From the NCBI GenBank assembly GCA_964059195.1, contig CAXKWD010000004.1:118640043-118704042 (forward strand): a stretch of 64,000 bases of DNA, in the 5' to 3' direction. Source of the stretch: Ectobius pallidus. Its lineage: Eukaryota; Arthropoda; Insecta; Blattodea; Ectobiidae. Below, one piece after another: positions 45,955-55,364 of the stretch. Every line of letters begins with the position of its first letter. Position 1 is the first letter of the stretch. The position numbers and the translations under genes were made by a program. Under the pieces are notes generated by a model. The model saw only the letters and a list, made by a program, of their open reading frames with translations, did no database searches and was not told the DNA's origin.

Positions 45955-48078
45955 TTACTCTGCTCTATTATATGGTTTTATAAATGAGAGGTTGTACCTT
46001 CCTACAATCCTATCTTTCTTAGGGTCATACGCCTCCACAGTTATGCCATTAAATACCTGGGTCACCTGATATGGTCCATCGTATAACAGATTCATCCTGG
46101 CATATTCCTTCTTTAGCGCGCTGGACAGATTCTTTCTTCTAATCATAATTTCTTCCCCCACCTGCGGTACCCAGACATTTTTGTGCCTTTTTGCATTTCT
46201 CCTCCTCTTTTCTGCCATTTTGCGAACTTTTTCAATGACCCGCGCGCAGATCTCTTCTATGGTTTCACCATTCTGATCGTAGTCTAGCGCTTCAGGCATC
46301 CCTTTCACGAGTTCTTTAGGTTCCTCTCCCGTCATTAACCTGAATGGCTCTGTACCGATTATCGGGTTCACTGAATGGTTCAAGATGTCCTCTATTTTCT
46401 GGCAGAATGGAACCCATGAAGTATGTCTTCTGTGGCACAGCGCTCTCAAGTATAGGCCTACATTTCGGAGTTCTCTCTCACTTCTATTTCCTTCGGGATG
46501 GTATTTAGACACTTTGTATACTTTTACTCCCATCCCATTCAGCTTCCTCTTAAACCTTTCATTTGCGAAGGGGGCCCCATTATCCGAAATCAGATTCTTG
46601 ACCGGGCCATACGCCGGCAAATAATGCTCCACCAGTTTTCTTATGCACTGACTACTATCTGCTTTTGGTACAGGGTAAAGTTTTACGAAGTGGGTGAAGA
46701 CATCCACAACTATAAAAATATATTTCATGCCAAACCTCCCCGTAGGAATCGGCCCATGATAATCAATAGCGACAAGGTCTCCTTTTTCCTCCCTAATTAT
46801 TGGTAATGGTGGCCTATCAAACTTTTTGTTCAGTGGTTTTACTCTCTGACACAGGTCACAACTACTAATAAATTTCCGGACTTTCCGCCCCAAGTTCTTG
46901 ATATAGGCCCTCGCTGAAATATATAACATTACTCTCTCAGTCCCACTATGGCCTAACTCGGTGTGAACGGTCTTTATTATGTTGGTCTCTATTTCCTTGG
47001 GCACGTAGATCAGCCATTTCTTCACATCCTGCCCACACAGTTTGTATATTATGTCATCCCTGCATGTATATTTGAGTTTCGCCTTATTTGCATCTTCTTC
47101 TATAGGCCTACCTAGCTCATTTTTCACCAGTGTTATTTCCGGATCTTGCCTCTGCAATTCCACAATATTCTGAAACATGACTCTAAGCGATGGCTCCCTA
47201 ATTATTTGTACTGGCATTACTTCAATAGGCCTACCAGAGGACTGCTGTCCCTCTGGTATATCATTTTTCATTCTTGAGATAAAGTCGCACAGTACGTTCT
47301 CTCGCCCGGGAACATGCCTTATTTCAATGTCATACTGGCTGAGCTCATGGATTACCCTGCTTATTTTGCTGTTACTAAGCCTACATTTATTAATAAACGT
47401 CAGACTCACATGATCCGTATACACTATTACATGCCTATTGAAAATATATCTATTGAACTTCGTAAGGGCAAAATACACTCCTAAGATTTCCAGCAACGTA
47501 ACCGAACCATGGGATTCTAATTCACTGAGTGCCCTGGACGCTACTGCAATAATATGCCTAGATCCATCCTCATGTTCCTGCATTAATACACTTCCAATGG
47601 CATTCATTGAGGAGTCAGAAAATATAACATACTGTGCGTCTTCCCTAGGTCTCTCCAATAGGATAGATTCCTGAAAAGCTTTCTTAGTGTTGCGAAAAGC
47701 TAAATCTTCCTCCTCTCCCCATCTAAATCTCTTTGTTTTGCTGCTTAGTAGCTTTCTGATAGGAGTAACTAACTCCGCGTACCCGGGAATGAAACGTGCC
47801 TGATAATTGAAGATGCCTAGGATTTTCCTTACTTGCTTCACGCTAGTAGGCCTAGGGATACTCTTTATTGCTTCTATCCTGTCTGGGTCGGCCGATACAC
47901 CATTTTCAGATATGATATAGCCTAGGAACCTCACTTCTTTCCTTATAAGAGATATTTTAGTCGGGTTGACCGACATTCCGTGCCTTAGAAAAGTTCCCAA
48001 CACATAATCTAGTTGTTTTATATGTTCCTCAAAAGTAGTCGTATTGACCAAAAATCGTCGACAAATGACGTCACACAA
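45955..48078 (-). CDS. pol: Pol, C-terminal part: RT thumb, RNase H, integrase
   Basis: A 707-codon frame continuing the polymerase after the break near 48052. Residues 1-100 are the rest of RT (FLRHGMSVNPTK, FLGYIISENG). RNase H spans about 150-265, with likely acidic residues D155 (FSDSS), E197 (LLEILG) and D222 (YTDH). Integrase follows: zinc-binding H372/H377 and C407/C410 (HTELGH ... CDLC), catalytic D439 (AIDYHG) and D499 (ISDNGAPF), then E534. The spacing from D499 to E534 leaves 34 residues, one fewer than the usual 35, and the N-G before it reads N-R. A C-terminal basic tail ends at 45955. The first residues of the listed frame belong to the overlap with the upstream piece and are probably not translated in this frame. 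Confidence 0.88.
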   Translation of the reverse strand: MCDVICRRFLVNTTTFEEHIKQLDYVLGTFLRHGMSVNPTKISLIRKEVRFLGYIISENGVSADPDRIEAIKSIPRPTSVKQVRKILGIFNYQARFIPGYAELVTPIRKLLSSKTKRFRWGEEEDLAFRNTKKAFQESILLERPREDAQYVIFSDSSMNAIGSVLMQEHEDGSRHIIAVASRALSELESHGSVTLLEILGVYFALTKFNRYIFNRHVIVYTDHVSLTFINKCRLSNSKISRVIHELSQYDIEIRHVPGRENVLCDFISRMKNDIPEGQQSSGRPIEVMPVQIIREPSLRVMFQNIVELQRQDPEITLVKNELGRPIEEDANKAKLKYTCRDDIIYKLCGQDVKKWLIYVPKEIETNIIKTVHTELGHSGTERVMLYISARAYIKNLGRKVRKFISSCDLCQRVKPLNKKFDRPPLPIIREEKGDLVAIDYHGPIPTGRFGMKYIFIVVDVFTHFVKLYPVPKADSSQCIRKLVEHYLPAYGPVKNLISDNGAPFANERFKRKLNGMGVKVYKVSKYHPEGNRSERELRNVGLYLRALCHRRHTSWVPFCQKIEDILNHSVNPIIGTEPFRLMTGEEPKELVKGMPEALDYDQNGETIEEICARVIEKVRKMAEKRRRNAKRHKNVWVPQVGEEIMIRRKNLSSALKKEYARMNLLYDGPYQVTQVFNGITVEAYDPKKDRIVGRYNLSFIKPYNRAE

Positions 48079-49580
48079 GACTCCTGTCCATCAGGAAACA
48101 TATTCTTTAACGCCCTCAACAGAGCACTACCGGACGTCTTTACCCCGAAAGCGCATCTACAGAACTCATACGTTACCCCACAATGATTGAAAGCACAGTA
48201 CTTTCTGTCCTGTTCTCTGAGCTCAATTTGCCAGAAACTCGACGTCAAGTCGATACTGCTGAAAAATTTCGACTCGCCCATTTTAGCTAGCAAATCGTCT
48301 ACTGGTTCAGCTCTGAATTGATCTGGTTCGATATGCATGTTTGTGTGTCTGGAGTCGAGAGTTAAGCGCAATTTTCCACTGGCTTTCTGGACCCAGCAAA
48401 TCGGGTTCAGGTATTTTGAGTCCGATACCCTAATAATCTGGTTATCCAACATTGATTTTATTAATTTATCTGCCTCTTCCCGCATTGCTATAGGCACTGG
48501 CCTGCTCTTGTACCGCCGTTCCGGAATCTCCTCCTTTAGCTTAAAACTGTGTTGGTATGATAAACATAATCCCGGCTTAAGATCAAATACTGACTTGTTC
48601 TTATACAACATCTCATATAAGCTTTTCTTCTGACTGTTAGTTAGCATCTCTATCTCATCCACCTTTTTCCTAAGGATCGACTCGATGTCTAATATTTCTT
48701 CTTCAACAGGCCTACTTTGACTGATTTCAGCTAGACTAGCGTGTACTGGTTCGCAGATCATTCTGCCTGCCTCTTCATCTGAATATCTAATATAGGTGTT
48801 ACTTCCTTCTTCATCTATAATCAGCTCGCAATCTCCGGTTCCCAGTGACTTGCTGACATTTTCGTCGCAACCAATCTCATATCCATCCCCATCACCAAAA
48901 ACTAGCGCCATATTACTTTCGATAGGCCTATATTCGTGAATATTGTCGCTTTCTAGCACTTGTACAGATTCTACGATGAAAGGTTCTTGTAACATTCCGT
49001 CTACATTATGACATCCCTCTTTACCGACAACAGCATTATTCTCATATAAAAAAGGTACACGAAGTCTATCTTTATTTTTATCCTCCATTTCAATGAAATT
49101 TCTCTCAAAATCTATCGTGGCTCCCAGATCAGTCATCGAGTCGCATCCCAATATCAAATTGTGAGCTAGGTGTTTTACAGTCAGAAAATATAAGTCATAT
49201 TGTACTCCCTCAATATTTACAGCCAGCATGCATTGATGCTCTATTTTGTATGAACGGGCGCTAATTGCGGTACGGCAATAGAGCCCTTGTACTTTCAATT
49301 CCTGAACTCGTATTTTAGCAGCTTTCAGTGCCACATAAAATTTTTCATCAATTAATGAAAAACTACACCCTGTATCTAGTAGCATTTCAGCCTCAAACTG
49401 ACTAATTTTTACTTTAATTTTGGGCGGATATGTGGGCTGTGTGACTTCTTTATTATCGGCAATCATCCTGCTTTCTTTTTCTACTAAATTATTTTCATTT
49501 CTGGGTCTATCCGGTAGTTGTACTGCGGCGGTCTGAGTGACGGCATTTCGACCCCATAATGCGTCATCTAACAGTTTAAA
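48018..49580 (-). CDS. pol: Pol, N-terminal part: protease and RT
   Basis: Reached from gag by -1 frameshifting at 49574-49580. The frame is open from there without a start codon; the first ATG is at 49466. Retropepsin-like protease shows LLDTGCSFSLID (catalytic Asp in DTG) and LILGCDSMTDLGA. RT follows: KSRPVPIAMREEADKLIKSM, SIDLTSSFWQIEL (first catalytic Asp), CAFGVKTSGSALLRAL and the active site SFVDDF. This is a variant of the usual YxDD box, with phenylalanine first and the less common FGVKTSG in place of FGLKNAP. Right after VDDF the frame goes wrong and stops at 48018, because of a one-base change in the A5 run at 48050-48054. The natural product would be one polyprotein with 45955-48078. 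Confidence 0.87.
   Translation of the reverse strand, partial: FKLLDDALWGRNAVTQTAAVQLPDRPRNENNLVEKESRMIADNKEVTQPTYPPKIKVKISQFEAEMLLDTGCSFSLIDEKFYVALKAAKIRVQELKVQGLYCRTAISARSYKIEHQCMLAVNIEGVQYDLYFLTVKHLAHNLILGCDSMTDLGATIDFERNFIEMEDKNKDRLRVPFLYENNAVVGKEGCHNVDGMLQEPFIVESVQVLESDNIHEYRPIESNMALVFGDGDGYEIGCDENVSKSLGTGDCELIIDEEGSNTYIRYSDEEAGRMICEPVHASLAEISQSRPVEEEILDIESILRKKVDEIEMLTNSQKKSLYEMLYKNKSVFDLKPGLCLSYQHSFKLKEEIPERRYKSRPVPIAMREEADKLIKSMLDNQIIRVSDSKYLNPICWVQKASGKLRLTLDSRHTNMHIEPDQFRAEPVDDLLAKMGESKFFSSIDLTSSFWQIELREQDRKYCAFNHCGVTYEFCRCAFGVKTSGSALLRALKNMFPDGQESCVTSFVDDFWSIRLLLRNI
49538..49580 (-). promoter_or_regulatory. Programmed -1 frameshift signal, gag to pol
   Basis: On the minus strand the gag frame reads GA-T-TTA-AAC-TGT-TAG. 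T TTA AAC is a canonical X-XXY-YYZ slippery heptamer (plus coordinates 49574-49580), two codons before the gag stop. Seven bases later a stem-loop forms: TGACG-CATT pairs with AATG-C-CGTCA (nine pairs, one bulged C, 10-base loop; 49538-49566). Slipping back one base opens exactly the frame that runs into the protease. Slippery site, spacing and hairpin all match known retroviral and coronaviral frameshift elements. Confidence 0.88.
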
Positions 49581-51622
49581 TCTTCGTTAGTTGCTGTCGG
49601 CCGTTCACGCGTGCCGTCATAGCTGTTTCCGCGCGTGTCGCGTGCCTGGCCTGCTACGGAGTTTCTCACGGCGCTTACGTCATTCCTACTGGGTTCAATG
49701 TCACTTCCCCTATTTATATCTCCTCCAGCATATTGACGTGGTAATTCTCCGTGAAATTCTATGTTATTCACTTGAGCGTTCTGAGGCCTATTTCCCTGGT
49801 CATTTCTTCTCCAATTTTGATTGCCAGACCCCCTTTGATTCTGAGTATTAGGATGTACTCGGTTCGAGTCCGGATTCCTGTTTGAATTTTTCTGACCCCA
49901 TCTTTCTCTATTGTTATGAGGCCCACCTCTCACGTCTTGATTCCTATTTGAGTTATTGCTCCCTTGTTGCCTATACTCCTCTGAATTTGACTCTCTTTTA
50001 ATCCCTATTTCAAAACTAGATAATAATTCCAGCGCCTGGCCATAAGTCTGAGGCCGGGATACAATTAATAAGTTAAAAATATCCGGGGCAAAGTGCCTCA
50101 TCGTAAGCTGAATTACTTCGTTTGATGGCATCATTGGATCTAATAATCTTGCTAGGCCTACAATTCTTAAAAAGTATTTGGAGAGCGTTGAATTTCCCCT
50201 AGCGGAATACTTCCCGTTGTACACTTCATTTCGGGCTAGTGTTCTTTTAGCCTCTCCCCAATATCTAGCCAGGAACATTTGTTTGAACTCCTCATAATTG
50301 CAGTTTTGTGGTACAGTGAGCTCAAACCATTCTTTTACATCACCCTTAAGAGTCCTTCCGAGTATTAACATTTTATACTGGGCCGGAACTTGCCTTAATT
50401 CATAATACGCCTCTAATTCCTTCAGGAAGCTTTGCGGGCTAATATTCCCATCATTAAAAATAGGCATCGATACTTCATTTCCTATTAAGCTCCAAATATT
50501 TACCCTATTTTCGCTAGCTACAGTTCTGCTGGGGGTTACCGTCTCATTTATTATAGTGTTGGGCTCGGTTATCACACTGGGAGGCCTGCATGTATTCCCC
50601 ATGCCATTACATAAGCTATCGCTATAATTAGCAGCATAATTATTTATCAAAGGCATTGTCCCATTATGATTTCCAGTTCCATCACCTAAATGTCCTATAG
50701 GCCTACGACTTTCTACTTCTTTAGCCAACGAGCTGACTTCTTTGGAGATTTTTCCCACTTTTTCGGCAATTACATTTTCAAGAATTATGACCTTGTCACT
50801 TACTTCCGCAATTTTATTCCCTAATCCTGTCTGTACTTTACCTATTTGAGCCTCAGTATCCTTTTTCAAATTTCTTTCTGTCTTGTGGATTTCCTCCCCT
50901 ACTGTTTTCATTTCACAAACTAACCTTTCTTCACTTTTCTTCTTCTGAATTTCTATTGTTTTATCAATAGCCTCGAATTGAATATTTACTTCTGACCTAA
51001 TTTCCCGTTTGCTTTCTGAAATTTCCTGCCTCATAGCCCTCTCACTGTCTGAAATTTGACTACTAACTTCCCCTCTAATTCCATTAATAATCTCAGATTG
51101 AGCTTCTTTCACAGCATTTATTTCTCGTTGCAATTCATTTATATGTAATTTGTTTTCTTGTATAGATTTATCTATCCTAGTTCCTAGCTCCCTAGTTTCG
51201 TGATTGGATTTTTCTATTTTATTTCCTAGTTCTTTATTTTCATTCCTAGCTTCCTCCCTACCTTCTTTCATATATGCTATCAGATAAGCAATAGTATTTG
51301 TATCGATTGTCTGTTCCGACACACTAGGCCTATTTTCACCTATCATACTTATTTCATTCTGCTGGTTTTGTGATAAATTATTCTCCTGGCTTTTGCTACC
51401 TATCTGATCTACATCATCCCCTTGTACTTCTTCCCCAATAACTTGCTCTACGCTGCCGTTGGTTGCCACACCTATTTCATTATTACTACTAAAAATCCTA
51501 TCTCTTTCCTCCATAGCTAATAGGCCTTGCCCCTCTCCAGACTCATTCTTATCGTTATCACTATTATTTCCCGAGCTCAATGAATCCATCTCGGACCTAA
51601 TTTTTCCACTCCTAAGCCACAT
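49568..51622 (-). CDS. gag: Gag with long coiled coil, no zinc knuckle
   Basis: A 684-codon frame starting MWLRSGKIRSEMDSLSSG. Residues about 20-110 are acidic and S/N/Q-rich. About 115-310 form an uninterrupted coiled coil with heptad-like E/K/I/L spacing (RNENKELGNKIEKSN ... ISKEVSSLAKEVESRR). A retrotransposon gag (capsid-like) domain follows at about 385-545 (FLKELEAYYELRQVPAQYKM, LGRTLKGDVKEWFELTVP, FKQMFLARYWGE, LSKYFLRIVGLARLLDP). The C-terminus is N/R/Q/G-rich and basic, and could bind RNA, but no CCHC zinc knuckle is present. It is the structural protein of the intracellular particle. The ATG lies 534 bases inside the 5' LTR border. Made alone by normal termination; about a few percent would shift into pol. 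Confidence 0.88.
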   Translation of the reverse strand: MWLRSGKIRSEMDSLSSGNNSDNDKNESGEGQGLLAMEERDRIFSSNNEIGVATNGSVEQVIGEEVQGDDVDQIGSKSQENNLSQNQQNEISMIGENRPSVSEQTIDTNTIAYLIAYMKEGREEARNENKELGNKIEKSNHETRELGTRIDKSIQENKLHINELQREINAVKEAQSEIINGIRGEVSSQISDSERAMRQEISESKREIRSEVNIQFEAIDKTIEIQKKKSEERLVCEMKTVGEEIHKTERNLKKDTEAQIGKVQTGLGNKIAEVSDKVIILENVIAEKVGKISKEVSSLAKEVESRRPIGHLGDGTGNHNGTMPLINNYAANYSDSLCNGMGNTCRPPSVITEPNTIINETVTPSRTVASENRVNIWSLIGNEVSMPIFNDGNISPQSFLKELEAYYELRQVPAQYKMLILGRTLKGDVKEWFELTVPQNCNYEEFKQMFLARYWGEAKRTLARNEVYNGKYSARGNSTLSKYFLRIVGLARLLDPMMPSNEVIQLTMRHFAPDIFNLLIVSRPQTYGQALELLSSFEIGIKRESNSEEYRQQGSNNSNRNQDVRGGPHNNRERWGQKNSNRNPDSNRVHPNTQNQRGSGNQNWRRNDQGNRPQNAQVNNIEFHGELPRQYAGGDINRGSDIEPSRNDVSAVRNSVAGQARDTRGNSYDGTRERPTATNEDLNC

Positions 51623-52156
51623 CCACCAAAATAATCAAAGTACTGGTACACTGCCTATGATCTATCTTACCTTTTGTTTTACGTAGCTCAACATATATGA
51701 CATCACACAAATACCCTTTACAATTTGAATTTATATTTTTGCCTGATTGACTTCAAAATTACTTATTTATTAATTGTTGAAGTTAATTTTACTGAGTTTC
51801 AGAAGTGATTTAAATCATTCAATCTTACTATCAATTGCAAGATCCAGTTTTTATTTCAAGCAAATAAAAATAAAAAATAAAACAGGCTTTTAATTGCCAA
51901 AAAATTATTAATTTTCTGAAACTCTATATTAATTTCTTATCTGTGTTCTGATGAATTTCTGTTGCCTTCTGCGATGTCTTCTGCGACGAGTCCCAGGATT
52001 GATGTACCACGTATTCTTGAGGTCCACCGTTGCCTTTACGGTTGAAGTTCGCTGATGTTCTGCGCTGCCTTCCTCTCGATCAGGGCGATGATTTTTAAAG
52101 GTGACTTCTTTGAAGTTCAGCTTTCCTCGTGCCCCAAAGTTGGCTGGGCCATATAA
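51623..52156 (-). other. 5' leader with candidate primer-binding site
   Basis: Lies between the 5' LTR and gag. Five bases inside the LTR border the minus strand reads TGGCCCAGCCAACTTTGG (52134-52151). It starts with the TGG that pairs with a tRNA 3' CCA, so it is a plausible primer-binding site. I could not match it to a particular tRNA. Confidence 0.55.
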
Positions 52157-53405
52157 TGCAGTTCCTCCTTCCTCAGTAAATGTTGGGCGCCTTGCACAAA
52201 CCTGATGGTTCGTGCTAAATTTATATTTAAGTGAAGAATTCGAAATCTGCTCCGGCTAGGCCTATCGGGTGCGAACAGTCGACTAGTTCTCAGGGGCTGA
52301 GAGTAAAGACAGCTTAGGTATTATTTAGTTATTTTTAAATAATACCAACAGAATCAGTTGTAGTAGCAATTTATTTCAGTTATCTGAAATGCCGTGGTAA
52401 AGTTTAACAATACAGTGAATAGTACAATGTTATTTATTGGCAGCTAAACTCTGATAGATTTGCTTAATAGTTTTGTTGGCTCGCAAGTTGTACTATGGAA
52501 CTTTATTTCCAGAAGATTAATCTTGAGTAAAATACTTGGTATCTAAAAACCAAAATTGTTGTATAACTGAACTGATGTACTCTGGTTATTGAGAGAAATA
52601 TTTAATACGATAAAATTCTGTTGGTGAATTTTATAAGTATAAGAAATTATCACGGCTAGTAAAATTTCTAAGTGCAATTAATTGCCGTCGTTGAAAAATT
52701 TCTAAGTCCAGAAATTATACCCAGCCCAAGAGCCGAAGTGATGAGACGATCCCGTTGCTATACTAAAATATAGGTGAGTGCACCACCGGGTGTCACAGCA
52801 CTCTGTATCTCACTTATTCTTCCCAGCCTACACCTAGCCTCGGTGGCAAATTATTATCATCCCCACCCCTAATTACCATTGGTGGATTGACATTTAACTA
52901 ACATTAAAGTTCGCGATATTATTTCCCAACCTGCGAAATATATTAACTTTACAAATCATTTACCACACTAGGTTTTCCCAGAGCACAAGTTCGTCATTGC
53001 TATCAGTATATAAAATCTCTTGCTAGCCAACATAACGGGAAAGCTCTTAGAAATGAACTTTAAGAACAAAGGCTCATTCTGAGAATGTTGACAGTGCACC
53101 AGTTTCTATGTTATGAGGATCCAAGGCCTTTACCTGCCTGTATATTGTTATCTATGATCTGGAATTTCCAACTACTTAGCGACATACTTTCACTGCTTGC
53201 CATCCTCAAGCATTATAAATTAACCCACAGTGTTAATTTATTCTCAACAAAAAATATTATCAATAAAATAATTGCCTTTACTGTAATTTTTATGTTAAGA
53301 CGAATTAATCATTATTATGTGTAATTGAATCCTACTGAAACTATATTAATTAACAATTATGCTAACTATAACTTTGAATATTTTACTGGGCTGCCTGGAC
53401 CGCCT
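52157..53405 (-). repeat. 5' LTR
   Basis: The 1249-bp partner of 43948-45196. It should contain the promoter for the element's transcript. On the coding strand it begins AGGCGGTCC and ends GGAACTGCA, so the usual TG...CA ends are only half conserved. Confidence 0.92.
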
Positions 53406-53595
53406 TAATAACTCTAGGATAAAATGAGATATGGAACAAAACAATGTACCATACGAGACAAGATACTGCCAACATTGAGGAACTTGCACTATCTCATTTT
53501 TTTAAATTTGTGGACATGTTGAGTTTTGGAACTAATCGACTCAAATGGAGACTAAGCATCATGCATATTTATTGTACGATGGGTTGTCTCATATA

Positions 53596-54232
53596 AAGCT
53601 TGCCTACAATATTAGTGTTCAATTTTTATATTAATGTACAGTACATCTGATAGCAACGCAAAACCTAAGTAAGGGTGCAAAGATAAGTTGTTGATATGTA
53701 ATATAATTTTACACAAAACTAAGATCTGAGTGGCGGAGGTTGCTTCTAGTAGGGATTACATAATCATATAGATTAAACAACGTGTTGTTATGGAATAAGA
53801 ACATGTAACTATTCTTATTAAAATTAAATAATGAATATTTACCTTTCACAGTTTATAACCGGTAGATTGATTTTTACCATGCTCTTCTTTGCAATGCCAC
53901 TTTCTTTTGGACGTTAAAGATGACATACAGTAGGGCAAGAAGATATGGAGATGTTAATTAGTTAAGTACACATTCTCTCTTAGCACAATCCTGTGAACTA
54001 TAAACTCAAAGTTTCTACAAACGTGGGGAGTAACTCACATTTTGATGAGGATGGTTGATTATTTTGCTCCAGATTGAGAAACATACCTGGAAAGAATAAG
54101 AAATATAATTAATACTATTTATTACTTTCATTATATGTTCAGAGTATGAAATAAGCTATGTTTGGGGGATTAAATCACATATTCAATGTAACGAAACTTG
54201 CAAAGTGTACGACCATAGTGCATAATCGGAGC
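53596..54232. other. Unassigned
   Basis: No features recognised. Confidence 0.35.
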
Positions 54233-54400
54233 ACAAATGTTTTAGACAGTGGAATGGGTAGATAGTGTCCGCTCTTGAACCGGCCCTGAATGAAATAAGT
54301 ATGTCTGTCTCACTCTAGCGCATTACTCGTTTCTACGTAAGAGCGAGGCCGGTTCTAAACCGGACAACACCTATCCAACTCACTGTCTAAAACATTTGCA
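54233..54400. repeat. Foldback MITE
   Basis: Outer arms ACAAATGTTTTAGACAGTG and CACTGTCTAAAACATTTG are inverted, and inner arms TTGAACCGGCC and GGCCGGTTCTAAACCGG add to the hairpin. The central part TGTCTGTCTCACTCTAGCGC with ATTACTCGT resembles the loops of the MITEs at 23.9 and 55.1 kb. Confidence 0.75.
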
Positions 54401-54656
54401 CGCCTACTATACAAGCTCATCTCTATTGACTTGTGGACTTTGGTTGTTACGTAATGTCTAGGCTTGCAAAGAGTGAAGATGTAGGTACCTAGCATGACGT
54501 CACTATGCACGGACAGTCACTTCACAGAAAGCCCCTCTAGTGGGTCTACTGCAGTCTATATGAATGTAATAAAAATGTTCATAAACATGAATAGTAATCA
54601 TTTATGTGTACAATAAAAATGGAGATAATTTATTTGATCATTCTTTTATTTAAAAG

Positions 54657-54974
54657 GTCCGCCGGCGTGGTCTTGTGGTTAGCGTCGCTGACTACAGATC
54701 CGTCGGCCCGGGTTCGATTCCCGGTACCTCCTCGGATTTTTCTGAGGTAGGGAGGTCTGGCAGGGGTGCACTCAGCCTCGTGATTCAAAATTGAGGAGCT
54801 ACTTGATAGAGAAGTAGCGGCTCCGGTCAAGAAAACCACCATTAACGGCCGTGGGTGTCGGCATGCTGACCACATGCCCCCCAATCCTCCCATCTGCCTA
54901 CGGGAGATGATGCAGCGGTCGGGTGGTAGGCCAAGTCCCTCCAGGGATGTAGAGCCACGGAGTTTAGTTTAGTT
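54657..54974 (+). repeat. Complete tRNA-derived SINE
   Basis: A 12-bp target duplication TTTATTTAAAAG flanks it (54645-54656 and 54975-54986). The head has an A box TGGTCTTGTGGTTAGCG and a B box GGTTCGATTCC. The body runs through TTTTTCTGAGGTAGGGAGGT, GGTGCACTCAGCCTCGTG, ACCACCATTAACGGCCGTGG and GCATGCTGACCACATGCCCC to GATGCAGCGGTCGGGTGG and CCACGGAG. It ends in a TTTAG repeat tail. Relatives in this window: 23125-23300, 26936-27171 and 37379-37436. Confidence 0.92.
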
Positions 54975-55127
54975 TTTATTTAAAAGATATGAAATGAATT
55001 CACTTTTACCTTCACTCGATTATACATGAGCTTATATTTGTCATGCGTGACAAACCCACCCAACCTCCTCTTGTAGTACATGCTTAGTGAATCTAACGGT
55101 TCTCTGTACAAACATTGCAAATCTGTA

Positions 55128-55283
55128 CTCTGACCGTTCTAAAAAAGAAACCTGAAATAAACAAAAACCATTATGTCTATCTGTCTCGTAGACATTATGA
55201 GTTACGTTCTAGAATCTAGAGTGAGACAGATGTACTGGTTTTTGTTTACTTCAGGTTTCTTGTTTTGAATGGTCAGACTTTAG
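55128..55283. repeat. Foldback MITE, relative of 23.9 kb
   Basis: Arms CTGACCGTTCTAAAAAAG with AAACCTGAAATAAACAAAAA, and TTTTTGTTTACTTCAGGTTT with GAATGGTCAG. The core AGAGTGAGACAGATGTACTGG is shared with 23886-24021. Confidence 0.75.
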
Positions 55284-55341
55284 TAGTAACTTGTCCGACG
55301 ATGAACTAATTGTAAAAGAATGTGAAGTACTTTTTGTAGTA

Positions 55342-55364
55342 TCTCTCTCTCTCTCTCTCTCTCT
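55342..55364. repeat. (CT)n microsatellite
   Basis: Pure CT run. A G12 homopolymer lies further on at about 55647-55658. Confidence 0.95.

Larger units (their letters stand above)
43948..53405 (-). mobile_element. Ty3/gypsy-type LTR retrotransposon
   Basis: A 9.46-kb unit with two 1249-bp direct LTRs, gag, and pol in the order protease, reverse transcriptase, RNase H, integrase, which places it in Ty3/gypsy (Metaviridae). It reads on the minus strand. TAATAA lies directly outside both LTRs (43942-43947 and 53406-53411) as target duplication. No envelope-like frame exists between pol and the 3' LTR. The LTRs differ by one base where I compared them, so insertion was recent. Pol is broken by one frameshift, so this copy is probably inactive unless that is a sequencing error. 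Lineage within the group is unassigned. Confidence 0.93.
42703..53595. mobile_element. Older inverted-repeat element hosting the LTR retrotransposon
   Basis: A block of about 35 bp at 42726-42760 (GAGTCGATTATTTCCAAAAC, then TCAACATGTCCAC) recurs inverted at about 53514-53550 (GTGGACATGTTGAGTTTTGG, then AACTAATCGACTC). Outside it on both sides is an ACCCAT(T/C)GTA word. A GTTTTGGAACA ... GGACAT motif of about 29 bp recurs inside (42935, 42964, 42993, 43874, 43902). Taken together, this looks like a non-autonomous DNA element into which the LTR element inserted. Its true ends and family are not established; without the LTR element it is about 1.4 kb. Confidence 0.5.

Noticed and set aside
46385..47674. 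Plus-strand frames opposite pol
   Set aside because: They are antisense shadows of the conserved RNase H and integrase coding sequence.
48050..48054. The pol frame change might be a second programmed frameshift
   Set aside because: The bases in the reading frame do not form an X-XXY-YYZ heptamer, no stem was seen nearby, and a frameshift inside the RT domain would be unusual. A mutation or homopolymer error is simpler.
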